Source: Pseudomonadota bacterium (lineage in GTDB: Bacteria > Desulfobacterota > Desulfobulbia > Desulfobulbales > SURF-16). From it: a DNA stretch of 64,000 nt. Position numbers and translations under genes: made by a program. Positions 33,510 to 42,027 of the stretch are shown piece by piece (position 1 is the first letter of the stretch; the number at the start of each line of letters is the position of its first letter). The notes below the pieces were generated by a model, which was not told the origin of the DNA, made no database searches, and worked only from the letters and a program-made list of their open reading frames with translations. The DNA lies in contig JAHJKA010000031.1 of NCBI GenBank assembly GCA_018822545.1, forward strand, positions 124,001 through 188,000, read 5' to 3'.

Positions 33510-34282
33510 TGAGACAACTCACCTCTTTACTTCTTCTGCTGATTCTCTTTTTCACCGGCCCTGCCCAGGCGCAAAGCCCCGCAGAGATTATCAGCGAGGC
33601 CCACGCCCTCTTCCACCAGGCCAGCGACGAAACTAATCCTGCAACGGCCAAGAATCTTTACAGCCAGGCCTTGCTCCGTTACGAGCAGGTCTATCGCGAC
33701 CAGCCCGAGGCCCGGCTGGCCTATAATATCGGCAATACCTATTACCGCCTGGGCGATCTAGGCCGGGCCCTGGTTAATTACCGCCGGGCTGAACAGGAGC
33801 TGGCCGCTGATGTTAACCTCCAGCATAATCTGGCCCTTGTCCGCTCCCAGCGTCAGGACCAGTTTGCACCAAACAACCGCAAGGTGGAGCGCTTCAACCT
33901 GCACCGCAGCCTGTCCCTTAAACTGCGCACCCATATCTTTTTGGGTCTCTATGTCGCCTTCTGGCTGGCCGCAGTTCTCTGGTACCGCAAAAGAACTCCC
34001 CTGCCGACCTGGATGGCCGCCGTTCTTCTTCTTGCCACCTTGCTGGCCTTTACCTCGGTGGGCCTTGACAAGGTACAGCCCCCTGCGAAGGAGGGGGTCA
34101 TCGTCACCCCTGAAATCATGGCCCGCCAGGGAGACGGCCGCAACTACCAGGCCGCCTTTGCCAGCCCTTTGCACAGCGGCACTGAATTTGTTCTGGTTCA
34201 AAAAAGAGACTACTGGCTGCAGATTGAGCTTGCCGATGGCCGTCAGTGTTGGATCCCGAGCCGCAGCGCCGAGTTGATATAG
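33506..34282 (+). CDS. batE: BatE-like TPR/SH3 membrane protein
   Basis: 258 residues, last gene of the operon. A signal peptide (LLLLLILFFTGPAQA) is followed by a TPR region (YNIGNTYYRLGDLGRALVNY, typical of BatE), two membrane helices (IFLGLYVAFWLAAVLWY and MAAVLLLATLLAFTSVGL) and a C-terminal bacterial SH3-like segment (LVQKRDYWLQIELADGRQCW). It overlaps batD by 4 nt. After the stop there is no strong hairpin; 76 nt separate it from a convergent gene. Confidence 0.87.
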   Translation: MMRQLTSLLLLLILFFTGPAQAQSPAEIISEAHALFHQASDETNPATAKNLYSQALLRYEQVYRDQPEARLAYNIGNTYYRLGDLGRALVNYRRAEQELAADVNLQHNLALVRSQRQDQFAPNNRKVERFNLHRSLSLKLRTHIFLGLYVAFWLAAVLWYRKRTPLPTWMAAVLLLATLLAFTSVGLDKVQPPAKEGVIVTPEIMARQGDGRNYQAAFASPLHSGTEFVLVQKRDYWLQIELADGRQCWIPSRSAELI

Positions 34283-34358
34283 AATCAGGAATCAGAATTT
34301 ACAACACAGAATTCACGAGACAGGAGACAGGGTGTGCAGAAGGGCTGCTTGCTGAGCT

Positions 34359-34709
34359 CTACCTTCTTCGCTGTTTGGGAAAATGTTTGATCTTCTGGAG
34401 AATCACCCGGACAAAGGCGCAGGCGCATTTCGCCGGACAGGGTTTGAGTTCTTTTTCGTTAAGACAATAACCGGGACATTGCTCGGAACCGGTGGCCCGC
34501 TCTTCATAGACCGGCCCCGCATAGAGATTCTCGAACTGGCTCACCTCAATGGAAAAGGTCGTCTTACAGGAATGATTGAACATGATGAGCCCCTCCAGCA
34601 AATCATCGAAACAGACTTGCAGCCCCAGGAGCGAAACATCAGGATCGGCCAGGAACTCCTCCTGATTCTGCCATATCTTGGCGCATGAGGTACATTGCCT
34701 AAAGTTCAT
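34359..34709 (-). CDS. Small cysteine-rich protein of unknown function
   Basis: 116 residues with nine cysteines in a clear pattern: CTSC at residues 6-9, then a helical stretch LLGLQVCFDDLLEGLIMFNH, SCKTT in the centre, and CPGYCLNEKELKPCPAKCAC near the end. This suggests a zinc or iron-sulfur site. No signal peptide. It lies 3 nt after the stop of the lipoprotein gene upstream and is probably co-transcribed with it. The family is not named here. Confidence 0.72.
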   Translation of the reverse strand: MNFRQCTSCAKIWQNQEEFLADPDVSLLGLQVCFDDLLEGLIMFNHSCKTTFSIEVSQFENLYAGPVYEERATGSEQCPGYCLNEKELKPCPAKCACAFVRVILQKIKHFPKQRRR

Positions 34710-34712
34710 CTC

Positions 34713-36326
34713 TCATTGCCCTTCTTGAACTTTTTTAGTCATGGGCGCCTTTGAACCAACAGCCTCTTTGCCAGCGGCAACCTTCTGCCTGGCCTCCTCC
34801 GTTGCCAGCAGTTCAGCCCGGTCCGGCAAGGGGTACTGGTAGACAAAGGCATCATCGAAGAGGTACGGGTCATCCAAATAGGCCCTGCCGATCAAAGTAA
34901 TGGGTTGCCGCCCCCGCTGCCGCATGGCGCCCACCTTGGGAATCCCCATGGGGAAGAGAAAAAAGCGTTCCAACCTATTGGTTCCAGGCACCCGACCCTG
35001 ATTATCAAACAGACTGACGACTTCATCGCCGTCGTGGAAGTACTCCAAACCCTCATAGGGCAACAACTGATAGGTCGGCTGTTTGTCAACGACGCCGGTG
35101 GCCTCAAGCCGGGCAATCTGGTGCCAACCGGAAGTGACGGTAAAGTGCAGCCGCTCTCTGTCCTGCAAGGCAGGCAGTCGGCCGCCGACAAAGGGCTGAA
35201 AGCCTTTGGGGTCAGGACGCTTGCCACTGACAAGATCGTCATTAAACAAGACAAAATGGTAACAACCGCACTGGAAAGTGACATCAACGAATACCGGTTG
35301 CCCCTGCCCGTTCAAGGTTACCCGGAAGAGAAGACCATCCAGGTTGCCATGCTCAAACCAGGGGGCCGGGTCGGTGCGCTCGGTAAACCAGATGGCATAA
35401 TTAATTTGTAAGGCAGGAATACCCTGAACAAAGGTTTGGCTCAAATAATAATAGACAACCGGATCATGGCCATCCACCGCAAAGCCCTTCTGACTCCGGA
35501 CAATTCTCCCGAAGCGATTTTGAGCGGCACCGTTGGCCATGGACAGCACAGGCGCAAATTTCCGGACAAGGTCTATCAGATCCGGCCCCGAAAGGTCGAG
35601 GGAGAACATGGGTTGATGACGATTTCGGCTTAGAAGATCGGCCAGATCAGCTGAAGAAATCGAACCCTGTTCCAGGGGCCAGAAGGTAATCAGATCTTCC
35701 GCCCCCTCCTCAAGAGGCGGCGTGCTGAGCTGAGCAACCATTTCCGCCTGGGCCTTGGCCGCCAAATAGTCGACAACCAAGGAGGTCAGGGGGTACAATC
35801 CTACACTTCTCAGCCATAAGGAATAGTCCCTGTCCAAATCTATACCGCGCCGAACACGGTCAAAAAAATCAGGGTTTTTCTTGTCGCCAGCCAGAAAGTC
35901 TTGGGAACAGGCGGCGAGGGTCTGCGCCAGGGAGGTTTGTTCAGCTCCAGGGTGATGGCCGACAAGAGTATCAACAACGTTCTCAGGAATTCTGGTCAGC
36001 TCCAGCGCTCTTTTTTCAAGATCGAGATGGCGCATCTCCTCAAGGACAAAGGCCTGCTCCTCCTGGGTTTCGGTCATTCCGGCCAAGGCCTCCAGGAACC
36101 TGGTGCTGCGCAGATAGGGGAATCCGTGCACCCGCACGGCCGTATTGTCTGCTACCTGCCGGGCATAAATGACCTCTTCAAACTCCTGCCACAACTGCCG
36201 GCATTCCCCATTATCAGAGGTGGCGTTAAAGGAAACGACCTTACCACCACATCCTGCCAGCATGAGGAGGAGAAAGAGAGCAAGCAATCCCCTGATCTTC
36301 CATACAAAATCAATCACCTGCACCAT
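34713..36326 (-). CDS. Large hypothetical lipoprotein
   Basis: 537 residues from ATG 36326 (MVQVIDFVWKIRGLLALF); a GTG at 36353 could add nine residues. The signal LLALFLLLMLAGCGG has a lipobox (AGC). The mature protein is long and mostly soluble; visible tracts include FPYLRSTRFLEAL, LSQTFVQGIPALQINYAIWF, TFQCGCYHFVLF and TSGWHQIARLEATG. No enzyme motif is recognised. It is followed 3 nt later by the Cys-rich gene. Upstream it is divergent from, and overlaps the leader region of, a sensor kinase gene at 36374. Function unknown. Confidence 0.7.
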   Translation of the reverse strand: MVQVIDFVWKIRGLLALFLLLMLAGCGGKVVSFNATSDNGECRQLWQEFEEVIYARQVADNTAVRVHGFPYLRSTRFLEALAGMTETQEEQAFVLEEMRHLDLEKRALELTRIPENVVDTLVGHHPGAEQTSLAQTLAACSQDFLAGDKKNPDFFDRVRRGIDLDRDYSLWLRSVGLYPLTSLVVDYLAAKAQAEMVAQLSTPPLEEGAEDLITFWPLEQGSISSADLADLLSRNRHQPMFSLDLSGPDLIDLVRKFAPVLSMANGAAQNRFGRIVRSQKGFAVDGHDPVVYYYLSQTFVQGIPALQINYAIWFTERTDPAPWFEHGNLDGLLFRVTLNGQGQPVFVDVTFQCGCYHFVLFNDDLVSGKRPDPKGFQPFVGGRLPALQDRERLHFTVTSGWHQIARLEATGVVDKQPTYQLLPYEGLEYFHDGDEVVSLFDNQGRVPGTNRLERFFLFPMGIPKVGAMRQRGRQPITLIGRAYLDDPYLFDDAFVYQYPLPDRAELLATEEARQKVAAGKEAVGSKAPMTKKVQEGQ

Positions 36327-36373
36327 GTCTCCTGTTGACTTCCCGCTTGCCACTGTTTACCCTTGAAAACGCA

Positions 36374-37981
36374 ATGAACACCTACCAGCTCATATTATCA
36401 CATATTACTGCTGTACTCTTTTGCTTTTCGCTCTACCATCTGGGCAAGGTATTCATCGTTCATAAAAAACTCAATAACTATACCTATTTCTGCATAGCCA
36501 CCTTTGGCGGTTGCCTCTACGTTTTTTTAGGACTGCTGCTTTCCTTCCCCTTTCCAGACCCACGCCCCTTATTCTTGCACCGCGCCAGACTCTTGGTTCT
36601 CATGCTCGGTTTTACAGCCTGGATCTCGATTTTATACGATATCAATTTTGAGTCGAGCCGCATCCCCCGCCTCTTTCTGACGATCACCGGCCTCATCGCC
36701 CTCACCGTGCCCACCGACCTTTTCCTCAGAGCCCCTATCACCTTAAAGACCGTAACCTTTTACGGCATTGACTTTGACTACCGCTTCGGCACCCCCGGGC
36801 CTGTTTTCAGCCTCTATGCCACCATTGTTATCCTCTTTTGCGGCTACACCCTTTTTCGCCTCCTTACCGTTGAGACCAAAGGAGCCCATGGCCTTTTTTC
36901 CCGACTGGCCTTGCTCTGCACCTTCCTGGGTGGCATCCACGATTACGCCGTCCATCAGGAGGTTATTCATAATATTTTCATCGGTGAGTTTCTCTACACC
37001 GCCTTTCTGATCACCATTTTCGCAGTTTTACTCTTTGACGACCAGACCCAGCAAAGAGAACTGGAAAAATTGAACCTGGAGCTTGCTAACCATCGCACCA
37101 GCCTGGAGCGCGAGGTGCGCGAACGGACCCAGGCCCTGGCCGATGCCAACCGCCAGCTCCAAGAAGAAATCGCTGAAAAACAACGGGTGGGACTGGCTCT
37201 ACAAAAAGCCCATGCCCAGCTCGAAGACAGGGTGAAGCAAAAAACTGCCGAGCTCAAAAAAACCTACGACCAACTGCTGCATGCCGAGAAACTTAGCGCC
37301 ATCGGTAAGCTGGCCGCCAGTATTGCCCATGAATTCGGTAGCCCCATTGTCGCCATTCGCCTTTTCATCGTCAACATGCTCATGCGGGGCCGACTCAAAA
37401 AGGGCGAGGATGAAATGGCCGCCATGGCCGTTGACGAGTGTGATCGCATTAAGGGTCTCATCAAAAACCTGCAGGATTTTAACCGCCCCACCACCGGCAA
37501 GCTTGCCGCGGTGAACATCCATGAAATCCTCGACAGCATGATTCTGCTGTGCAATAAAAACTTTGACCAACACCATATTACTATTCATCGCAATTATGCC
37601 CCGGTACTCCCCGATGTCCTCGGCGTTGCCGACCAGCTCAAGCAGGTGGTGCTTAATCTTTTCAATAACTCCACCCAGGCCATGGGTGCCGCTGGCGGAT
37701 CTCTGACCATCACCACCCACCAGGTTGGTGACATGATCCAAATTGATGTTAAAGACACCGGAATGGGCATAAAACGAGAGCATCGCGATGCTATCTTTCA
37801 GCCATTTTTCTCCACCAAAGATGAGGTGGAAGGAACAGGATTGGGCCTAGCCGTTATTTACGGTATCATCAAGCGCCATAACGGCCGGATAGACGTGGTG
37901 AGCAGGGAAGGTCGGGGCACAACCATGTCCATCCGGTTGCCAATTTACCACGGTGTGCCAGCCAACGCCCTTGCCATCTAA
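36374..37981 (+). CDS. Membrane sensor histidine kinase
   Basis: 535 residues from ATG 36374 (MNTYQLILSHITAVLFCFSL); an earlier start at 36335 lacks a binding site and lies inside the divergent gene's leader. Seven hydrophobic segments (about 1-220) form the sensor; a coiled coil (about 225-300) follows, then a dimerisation domain with the phospho-acceptor His319 in IAHEFGSPIV and a catalytic domain with the N-box NNSTQAMGAAG and G2 box GTGLGLAVIYGI. The kinase probably pairs with the LuxR-type regulator 142 nt downstream. The signal is unknown. Confidence 0.9.
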   Translation: MNTYQLILSHITAVLFCFSLYHLGKVFIVHKKLNNYTYFCIATFGGCLYVFLGLLLSFPFPDPRPLFLHRARLLVLMLGFTAWISILYDINFESSRIPRLFLTITGLIALTVPTDLFLRAPITLKTVTFYGIDFDYRFGTPGPVFSLYATIVILFCGYTLFRLLTVETKGAHGLFSRLALLCTFLGGIHDYAVHQEVIHNIFIGEFLYTAFLITIFAVLLFDDQTQQRELEKLNLELANHRTSLEREVRERTQALADANRQLQEEIAEKQRVGLALQKAHAQLEDRVKQKTAELKKTYDQLLHAEKLSAIGKLAASIAHEFGSPIVAIRLFIVNMLMRGRLKKGEDEMAAMAVDECDRIKGLIKNLQDFNRPTTGKLAAVNIHEILDSMILLCNKNFDQHHITIHRNYAPVLPDVLGVADQLKQVVLNLFNNSTQAMGAAGGSLTITTHQVGDMIQIDVKDTGMGIKREHRDAIFQPFFSTKDEVEGTGLGLAVIYGIIKRHNGRIDVVSREGRGTTMSIRLPIYHGVPANALAI

Positions 37982-38123
37982 AGCAGTTTATGCCGAGGGA
38001 AAATATTAATTGTGGCAAAGATTATTTTTTACCGTATGTTTCAAGCCAAGGGGCGTTTAGAAGAATTGGGCAGAACGAAGCACCAGGCATATTGCCTGCC
38101 GACTCATAATACCGGGTGAACAC

Positions 38124-38801
38124 ATGACTCAGTCTCCGACCCATCCCCCCATTACCACTGTTTTAGTGGATGATCACCACCTGCTGCGCCAAGGCATTAT
38201 CAGTATCCTCTCGGAACTTCGAGACGTAAAAGTGGTGGGCGAGGCCGGTGACGGCATTGAAGGCCTCCGGGTCATTGACAGAACGAAACCGGATGTTGCC
38301 ATCCTTGATATCACCATGAAGGGTTTAAGCGGTATTGAGATGATCCCGCGCATTAAGTCTATCTCGCCCCGCACCAAGATTATCATGTACACCATGCATG
38401 AAAACTCCGATTTTATCCAACAGGCCATGCAGGCCGGGGCCAAGGGCTTTGTCCTTAAGCTTGACCCTTCAACGGAGCTTGAAACCGCCATCCGCCAAGT
38501 ACACAGCGGCCAGAACTACCTAAGCTCCACCGCCTCTGCCAAAATTATCGACTGCATCATTACCGGCAAAGATCCCGGGAGCACCGATGATTCCAATAAT
38601 GCCCTCACCCCACGAGAGCATGAGATCAGCAACCTTATCGCCCAGGGCTTTGATACCACCAAAATCGGCCAGGTTCTCTTTATCAGCCCTAAAACCGTTC
38701 GCGTCCATCGGGCGAATATCATGAAAAAACTCTCCTGCGAGACCACCAGCGAACTTATCGTCCGCCTCCGCGACCAGCTCAACTCACAAACCGGCATGTA
38801 A
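38124..38801 (+). CDS. LuxR/NarL-family response regulator
   Basis: 225 residues. The receiver domain (about 10-130) has the acidic pair in VDDHHL and phosphorylation site Asp62 (DVAILDITMKGLSG); the Thr and Lys sites are in IIMYTMHENS and GFVLK. A LuxR-type helix-turn-helix (about 155-215, LTPREHEISNLIAQGF and SPKTVRVHRANIMKKL) binds DNA. It lies 142 nt after the histidine kinase gene in the same direction and is its likely partner. Confidence 0.93.
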   Translation: MTQSPTHPPITTVLVDDHHLLRQGIISILSELRDVKVVGEAGDGIEGLRVIDRTKPDVAILDITMKGLSGIEMIPRIKSISPRTKIIMYTMHENSDFIQQAMQAGAKGFVLKLDPSTELETAIRQVHSGQNYLSSTASAKIIDCIITGKDPGSTDDSNNALTPREHEISNLIAQGFDTTKIGQVLFISPKTVRVHRANIMKKLSCETTSELIVRLRDQLNSQTGM

Positions 38802-38889
38802 ACTTCTCCTAGCCTTTCACCTTCCGGCCCCCAACGCCACCCAAACAAAAAAAAGGTTCCTCCTCCAAGTCAAGGGAAAGTTGTTTATC

Positions 38890-38958
38890 AAACACAAAGG
38901 CACAAAGACACAGAGGTTTTCTTAATGAATCTCTCTGTGTCTTTGTGCCTTTGTGTTT
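38890..38958. repeat. Palindromic repeat element, copy 3
   Basis: Perfect 26-bp inverted repeat: 38890-38915 against 38933-38958, with a 17-nt loop. The arm reads AAACACAAAGGCACAAAGAC then ACAGAG. It lies in the 449-nt gap (38802-39250) between the response-regulator and PilZ genes. The rest of that gap contains no other open frame or hairpin that I recognise. Confidence 0.92.
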
Positions 38959-39250
38959 AGTAAAATGGTTAGATACAATTTGCAAGCTAACCATTTCTCT
39001 CTTTATGCTCATTTCCCAGGGCATTCCGCAGCAAAAACAATTACCTCGTTCATAAACATTGCCCGGCCATAAACAGCATAAGTTTTACCGCAATGAAATG
39101 GCTATGAATGCCACGGGTATTCTTTAACGACCCCTAAACGTTTCGCCTAGATGTTTTTTAAACACTCCGCTAATTGTCGCGCCCGAGAAGTTAGCGTACA
39201 TTATGCCTCAACACTGATGGAGATTTACAACTTTCAAAATCGAGGACACG

Positions 39251-39685
39251 ATGAACCAAATGGAACCGACAGCAATGACAAATCTTTCGACGCCGTCTGT
39301 TTCACATCCAGGTACCGGACAAGTGAAGGCCAGAAAATCTGAGCGTTTTTTCCTTAAACAAGGCTTTGTCGCATTCAGTTCCAGCAACTTTTGCGAAATA
39401 CGTAACATCAGTAAAACCGGCATCGGCCTCCAGTATCTGGCCCATAAAGGTTCAGATTGTGCAGAGATGAATGAAATCAACATCCTCAATAACCTTGAGG
39501 GCTTTCTGCTCGGTCAAATTTCCTGTCGAATTGCCTATGTGAGTGACATCGTCCCGTCAGGACAACATGGCCAGTCTGTTATCCGTAGAATCGGCCTGCA
39601 ATTTATTAATGTTTCCCAAGATCAGCAAGAGCAGATTGACGATATGCTCGCCAGATTCACCACGGAGAAAGACACCTTTCATTAA
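39251..39685 (+). CDS. PilZ-domain protein, probable c-di-GMP receptor
   Basis: 144 residues with a PilZ domain from about residue 24. The N-terminal binding arm is RKSERFFLKQ and the second motif is NISKTGIGLQ, matching N-x-S-x-x-G of the family; the first motif has R-x-x-x-R only partly (ER-F-F), so affinity for c-di-GMP is uncertain. The C-terminal half RRIGLQFINVSQDQQEQI is typical. It would be a cytoplasmic effector of c-di-GMP. A GAGGA site is 5 nt before the ATG. Two copies of a terminator follow the gene. Confidence 0.82.
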   Translation: MNQMEPTAMTNLSTPSVSHPGTGQVKARKSERFFLKQGFVAFSSSNFCEIRNISKTGIGLQYLAHKGSDCAEMNEINILNNLEGFLLGQISCRIAYVSDIVPSGQHGQSVIRRIGLQFINVSQDQQEQIDDMLARFTTEKDTFH

Positions 39686-39704
39686 CTGACCACCACCATA
39701 CCTT

Positions 39705-39767
39705 GTGCCCCCAGGGCGGGACTGTCACCCCGTGCAAGCTTTACCGACAGTCTTGCCCTTTTTTTTT
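39705..39767 (+). terminator. Duplicated terminator, copy 1
   Basis: Stem AGGGCGGGACTGTC with GACAGTCTTGCCCT (one mismatch or G-U pair), a 19-nt loop, and nine T (39759-39767). It starts 20 nt after the PilZ stop. A second, nearly identical 63-nt unit lies 81 nt downstream. Confidence 0.85.
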
Positions 39768-39785
39768 GCTCAACACCTATACCCA

Positions 39786-39848
39786 GTGCCCCCAGGGCAG
39801 GACTGTCACCCCGTGCAAGCTTTGCCGACAGTCTTGCCCTTTTTTTTT
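39786..39848 (+). terminator. Duplicated terminator, copy 2
   Basis: Same 63-nt unit as 39705-39767 with two base changes; stem AGGGCAGGACTGTC with GACAGTCTTGCCCT and nine T at the end. Two perfect terminators in tandem are unusual and point to a recent duplication, or to two short RNAs. Confidence 0.85.
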
Positions 39849-39880
39849 ATTCTTCGGCACAATGCAGGGGAAGTCCTTTT

Positions 39881-39953
39881 CTAAAGACAAAGGCACAAAG
39901 TCACAGAGGGCTGGTAAAAGAAAACCTCTGTGGCTTTGTGCCTTTGTCTTTAG
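39881..39953. repeat. Palindromic repeat element, copy 4
   Basis: 29-bp inverted repeat with one mismatch: 39881-39909 against 39925-39953, loop 15 nt. The arm reads CTAAAGACAAAGGCACAAAG then TCACAGAGG. It lies 33 nt after the duplicated terminators, in the 449-nt gap before the TRAP operon; nothing else was identified in that gap. Confidence 0.9.
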
Positions 39954-40134
39954 AAAATTGGTAAATACACGTTTACAGACTGACCCTTTTCACTTCTCCC
40001 TCTGGCTGTCAAGCCCTCCCCCCACCTCACAACGTCTTGCTTCTTCTTCGAAATTACACCCCAGAAATCACCCTTTCGCCCCCTACCCTGGCTCGGCCCG
40101 GTTCGTGATCCAGGCGGCGAAAGAACTCTTTTCA

Positions 40135-41400
40135 TTATCCCCACAGCCCCACAAGAAACAAACTCAAGAAGGGGAAATAGGTGATCAACAACAGCGTCAC
40201 CAACAACAGCAGGAGAAAGGGAAAAGTGGCGGAGTAAAGCTGAACCACCGGCTTGTTGAAGCGATAGGAGGCCAGAAAAAGGTTCAGGCCCACCGGCGGC
40301 GTGCAATAACCAATCTGTAGATTGGTTAGAAAAATGATGCCCAGATGAATAAGGTTGACCCCGTACCCTTCAGCGATGGGAACAATGAGCGGCACCACCA
40401 GAACCAGGGCAGAAAAAATATCCAGCATGGAGCCGACAATGAGCAGAAAAATATTAAGCAGCAGCAGAAAGGTATATTTACTGGAGATATAGTGCTGAAT
40501 AAACTCAAAGAGCCGGATGGGCACCTGCAGGTCCACCAGATAATTAGTGGAGGCCATGGAGGCGGCCAGAATCACCAAAATGCCGCCAAAGAGCATCATG
40601 CTCTGGATCATACTTTTCGGCAGTCGCGCGTAGGGCACATCACGTTTTATAAAGACCTCAACCACGATAACATAGAGGGCCGTGACCGCGGCCGCCTCTC
40701 CCGCCACAAAAAAACCTCCGTAAATACCGCCGAGGACGATAACCGGCAGGGGAAGCTCCCAGGCTGCCTCGCGAAGACCGGCAAAGATCTCCTTCATTGT
40801 CGGGGCCTGATATCTGCCCTTTCTCTCCGGACTTTTTTTAATGCTGTAGCCCACCAGCAGGGCAAGCATGAGCAGACCCGGCAAAATACCGGCCAGAAAA
40901 AGCTGATCAATGCGGGATTCGGAGATAACCCCATAGAGAATAAGGGGGAGGCTTGGCGGAAAAAGAAGCCCCAGACTACCGGACGACGTTATCAGTCCCA
41001 GAGAAAATTTTTCAGAGTAGCGGTCTTGAAGAAGAGCGGGCATGAGCAGGCCGCCCAAGGCAAAAATGGTTACCCCTGAGGCGCCGGTAAAGGCGGTGAA
41101 AATAGCGCAAACCACCAGAGACACCACAGCCAGCCCCCCTGGCATCCAGCCGAGAAGAAGCTGAGAAACCTTCAACATGCGCTGGGGAGCGCCGCTGTCG
41201 GATAGCAGGGTGCCGGCAAAAATAAAAAGCGGCAACGACAGCAACAGCGGGGTGTCGGCCAGTCGTGACATCTCGATAATCACCACCGAGATATCGATAC
41301 CCTCGCTGTAAAATGACAAGAGGGCCAGGGCCGAGATAATGATAAAAAGCGGCGTGCCGAGCAGGGCCAGAAAGATAACGAGAAATTTAAAAAGGGTCAC
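40135..41400 (-). CDS. dctM: TRAP transporter large permease
   Basis: 421-residue DctM-type permease with about 12 hydrophobic segments, the membrane channel of a TRAP uptake system that uses the sodium or proton gradient with a periplasmic receptor. Landmarks are ADTPLLLSLPLFIFAGTLLS, FTGASGVTIFALGGLLMPAL and the late LGIIFLTNLQIGYCTPPVGLNLF-type core (T-P-P-V-G-x-N-L). It overlaps dctQ by 4 nt. The order large-small-receptor-TatT on the minus strand means tatT is first. The substrate is unknown. Confidence 0.92.
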   Translation of the reverse strand: MTLFKFLVIFLALLGTPLFIIISALALLSFYSEGIDISVVIIEMSRLADTPLLLSLPLFIFAGTLLSDSGAPQRMLKVSQLLLGWMPGGLAVVSLVVCAIFTAFTGASGVTIFALGGLLMPALLQDRYSEKFSLGLITSSGSLGLLFPPSLPLILYGVISESRIDQLFLAGILPGLLMLALLVGYSIKKSPERKGRYQAPTMKEIFAGLREAAWELPLPVIVLGGIYGGFFVAGEAAAVTALYVIVVEVFIKRDVPYARLPKSMIQSMMLFGGILVILAASMASTNYLVDLQVPIRLFEFIQHYISSKYTFLLLLNIFLLIVGSMLDIFSALVLVVPLIVPIAEGYGVNLIHLGIIFLTNLQIGYCTPPVGLNLFLASYRFNKPVVQLYSATFPFLLLLLVTLLLITYFPFLSLFLVGLWG

Positions 41401-41927
41401 GGCACCAGCCTCAGTGGGGACTTTTGCCTTTCTTTTTTACCAAGGAGGATAAGAAGGTCGGTCACACAGGAAGTTAAAAACCGCAGAGCAATGAGGGCAA
41501 AGGCCAGGGGAAAGACCAGATTCCAGTACCAGGAAGGCACAGAAAGCAAAAGAGTGGCGCCAAACTCTGCCTCATTGCGGACAAAGATAACGGCGGCATA
41601 GACAAGGACCAGGGCCACCAGAAAGGAAAAAAAATCCAGCAGGCATTTGAGCCAGGGCTGCAGCTGTTCCGGCACCAGAAAATTAACAACGTCCAGGGCA
41701 ATGTGTTTGCCCTTTCTGGTGGCCAGGGCCGCGCCAAACATCCCGCTCCAGAGCACGAGATAGCGCAAAAAAGGGTCGGCCCACAGCAGGCCGCCTGAAA
41801 AGAAGGTACGCAGGCTAATCTGAACAACGGCAAGGCCAATCATGGCCAGTAAAAGCAGGCAGAGAAACCCTTCTTCAAGCCTGTGGAGAATTGCCGCTGT
41901 TTTCTTGAAAAAATTCTGGGAAATCAT
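41397..41927 (-). CDS. dctQ: TRAP transporter small permease
   Basis: 176-residue DctQ-type subunit with four hydrophobic segments. The landmark LRYLVLWSGMFGAALATRKG followed by HIALDVV is the family signature. It forms the membrane part together with DctM, which it overlaps by 4 nt. It starts 100 nt downstream of the receptor gene. Confidence 0.9.
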   Translation of the reverse strand: MISQNFFKKTAAILHRLEEGFLCLLLLAMIGLAVVQISLRTFFSGGLLWADPFLRYLVLWSGMFGAALATRKGKHIALDVVNFLVPEQLQPWLKCLLDFFSFLVALVLVYAAVIFVRNEAEFGATLLLSVPSWYWNLVFPLAFALIALRFLTSCVTDLLILLGKKERQKSPLRLVP

Positions 41928-42027
41928 GGGATATCAGCACCGGTTTTATTGCGAGCCACGGATATGCCTTATCAACCATCACCTTGCCGGGAAACAGCTG
42001 TTTGTCCCTCTGCAAGTAAAGGCCGGC

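Noticed and set aside
39705-39848. Two equal units considered as a minimal CRISPR array.
   Set aside because: The 63-nt units are hairpins ending in T9 with an 18-nt spacer, there are just two, and no cas gene is near.
39703-40320. A 205-codon plus-strand frame starting with repeated residues.
   Set aside because: It reads through the duplicated terminators and a palindromic repeat, then into the antisense strand of dctM. The repeats explain its repeated peptide.
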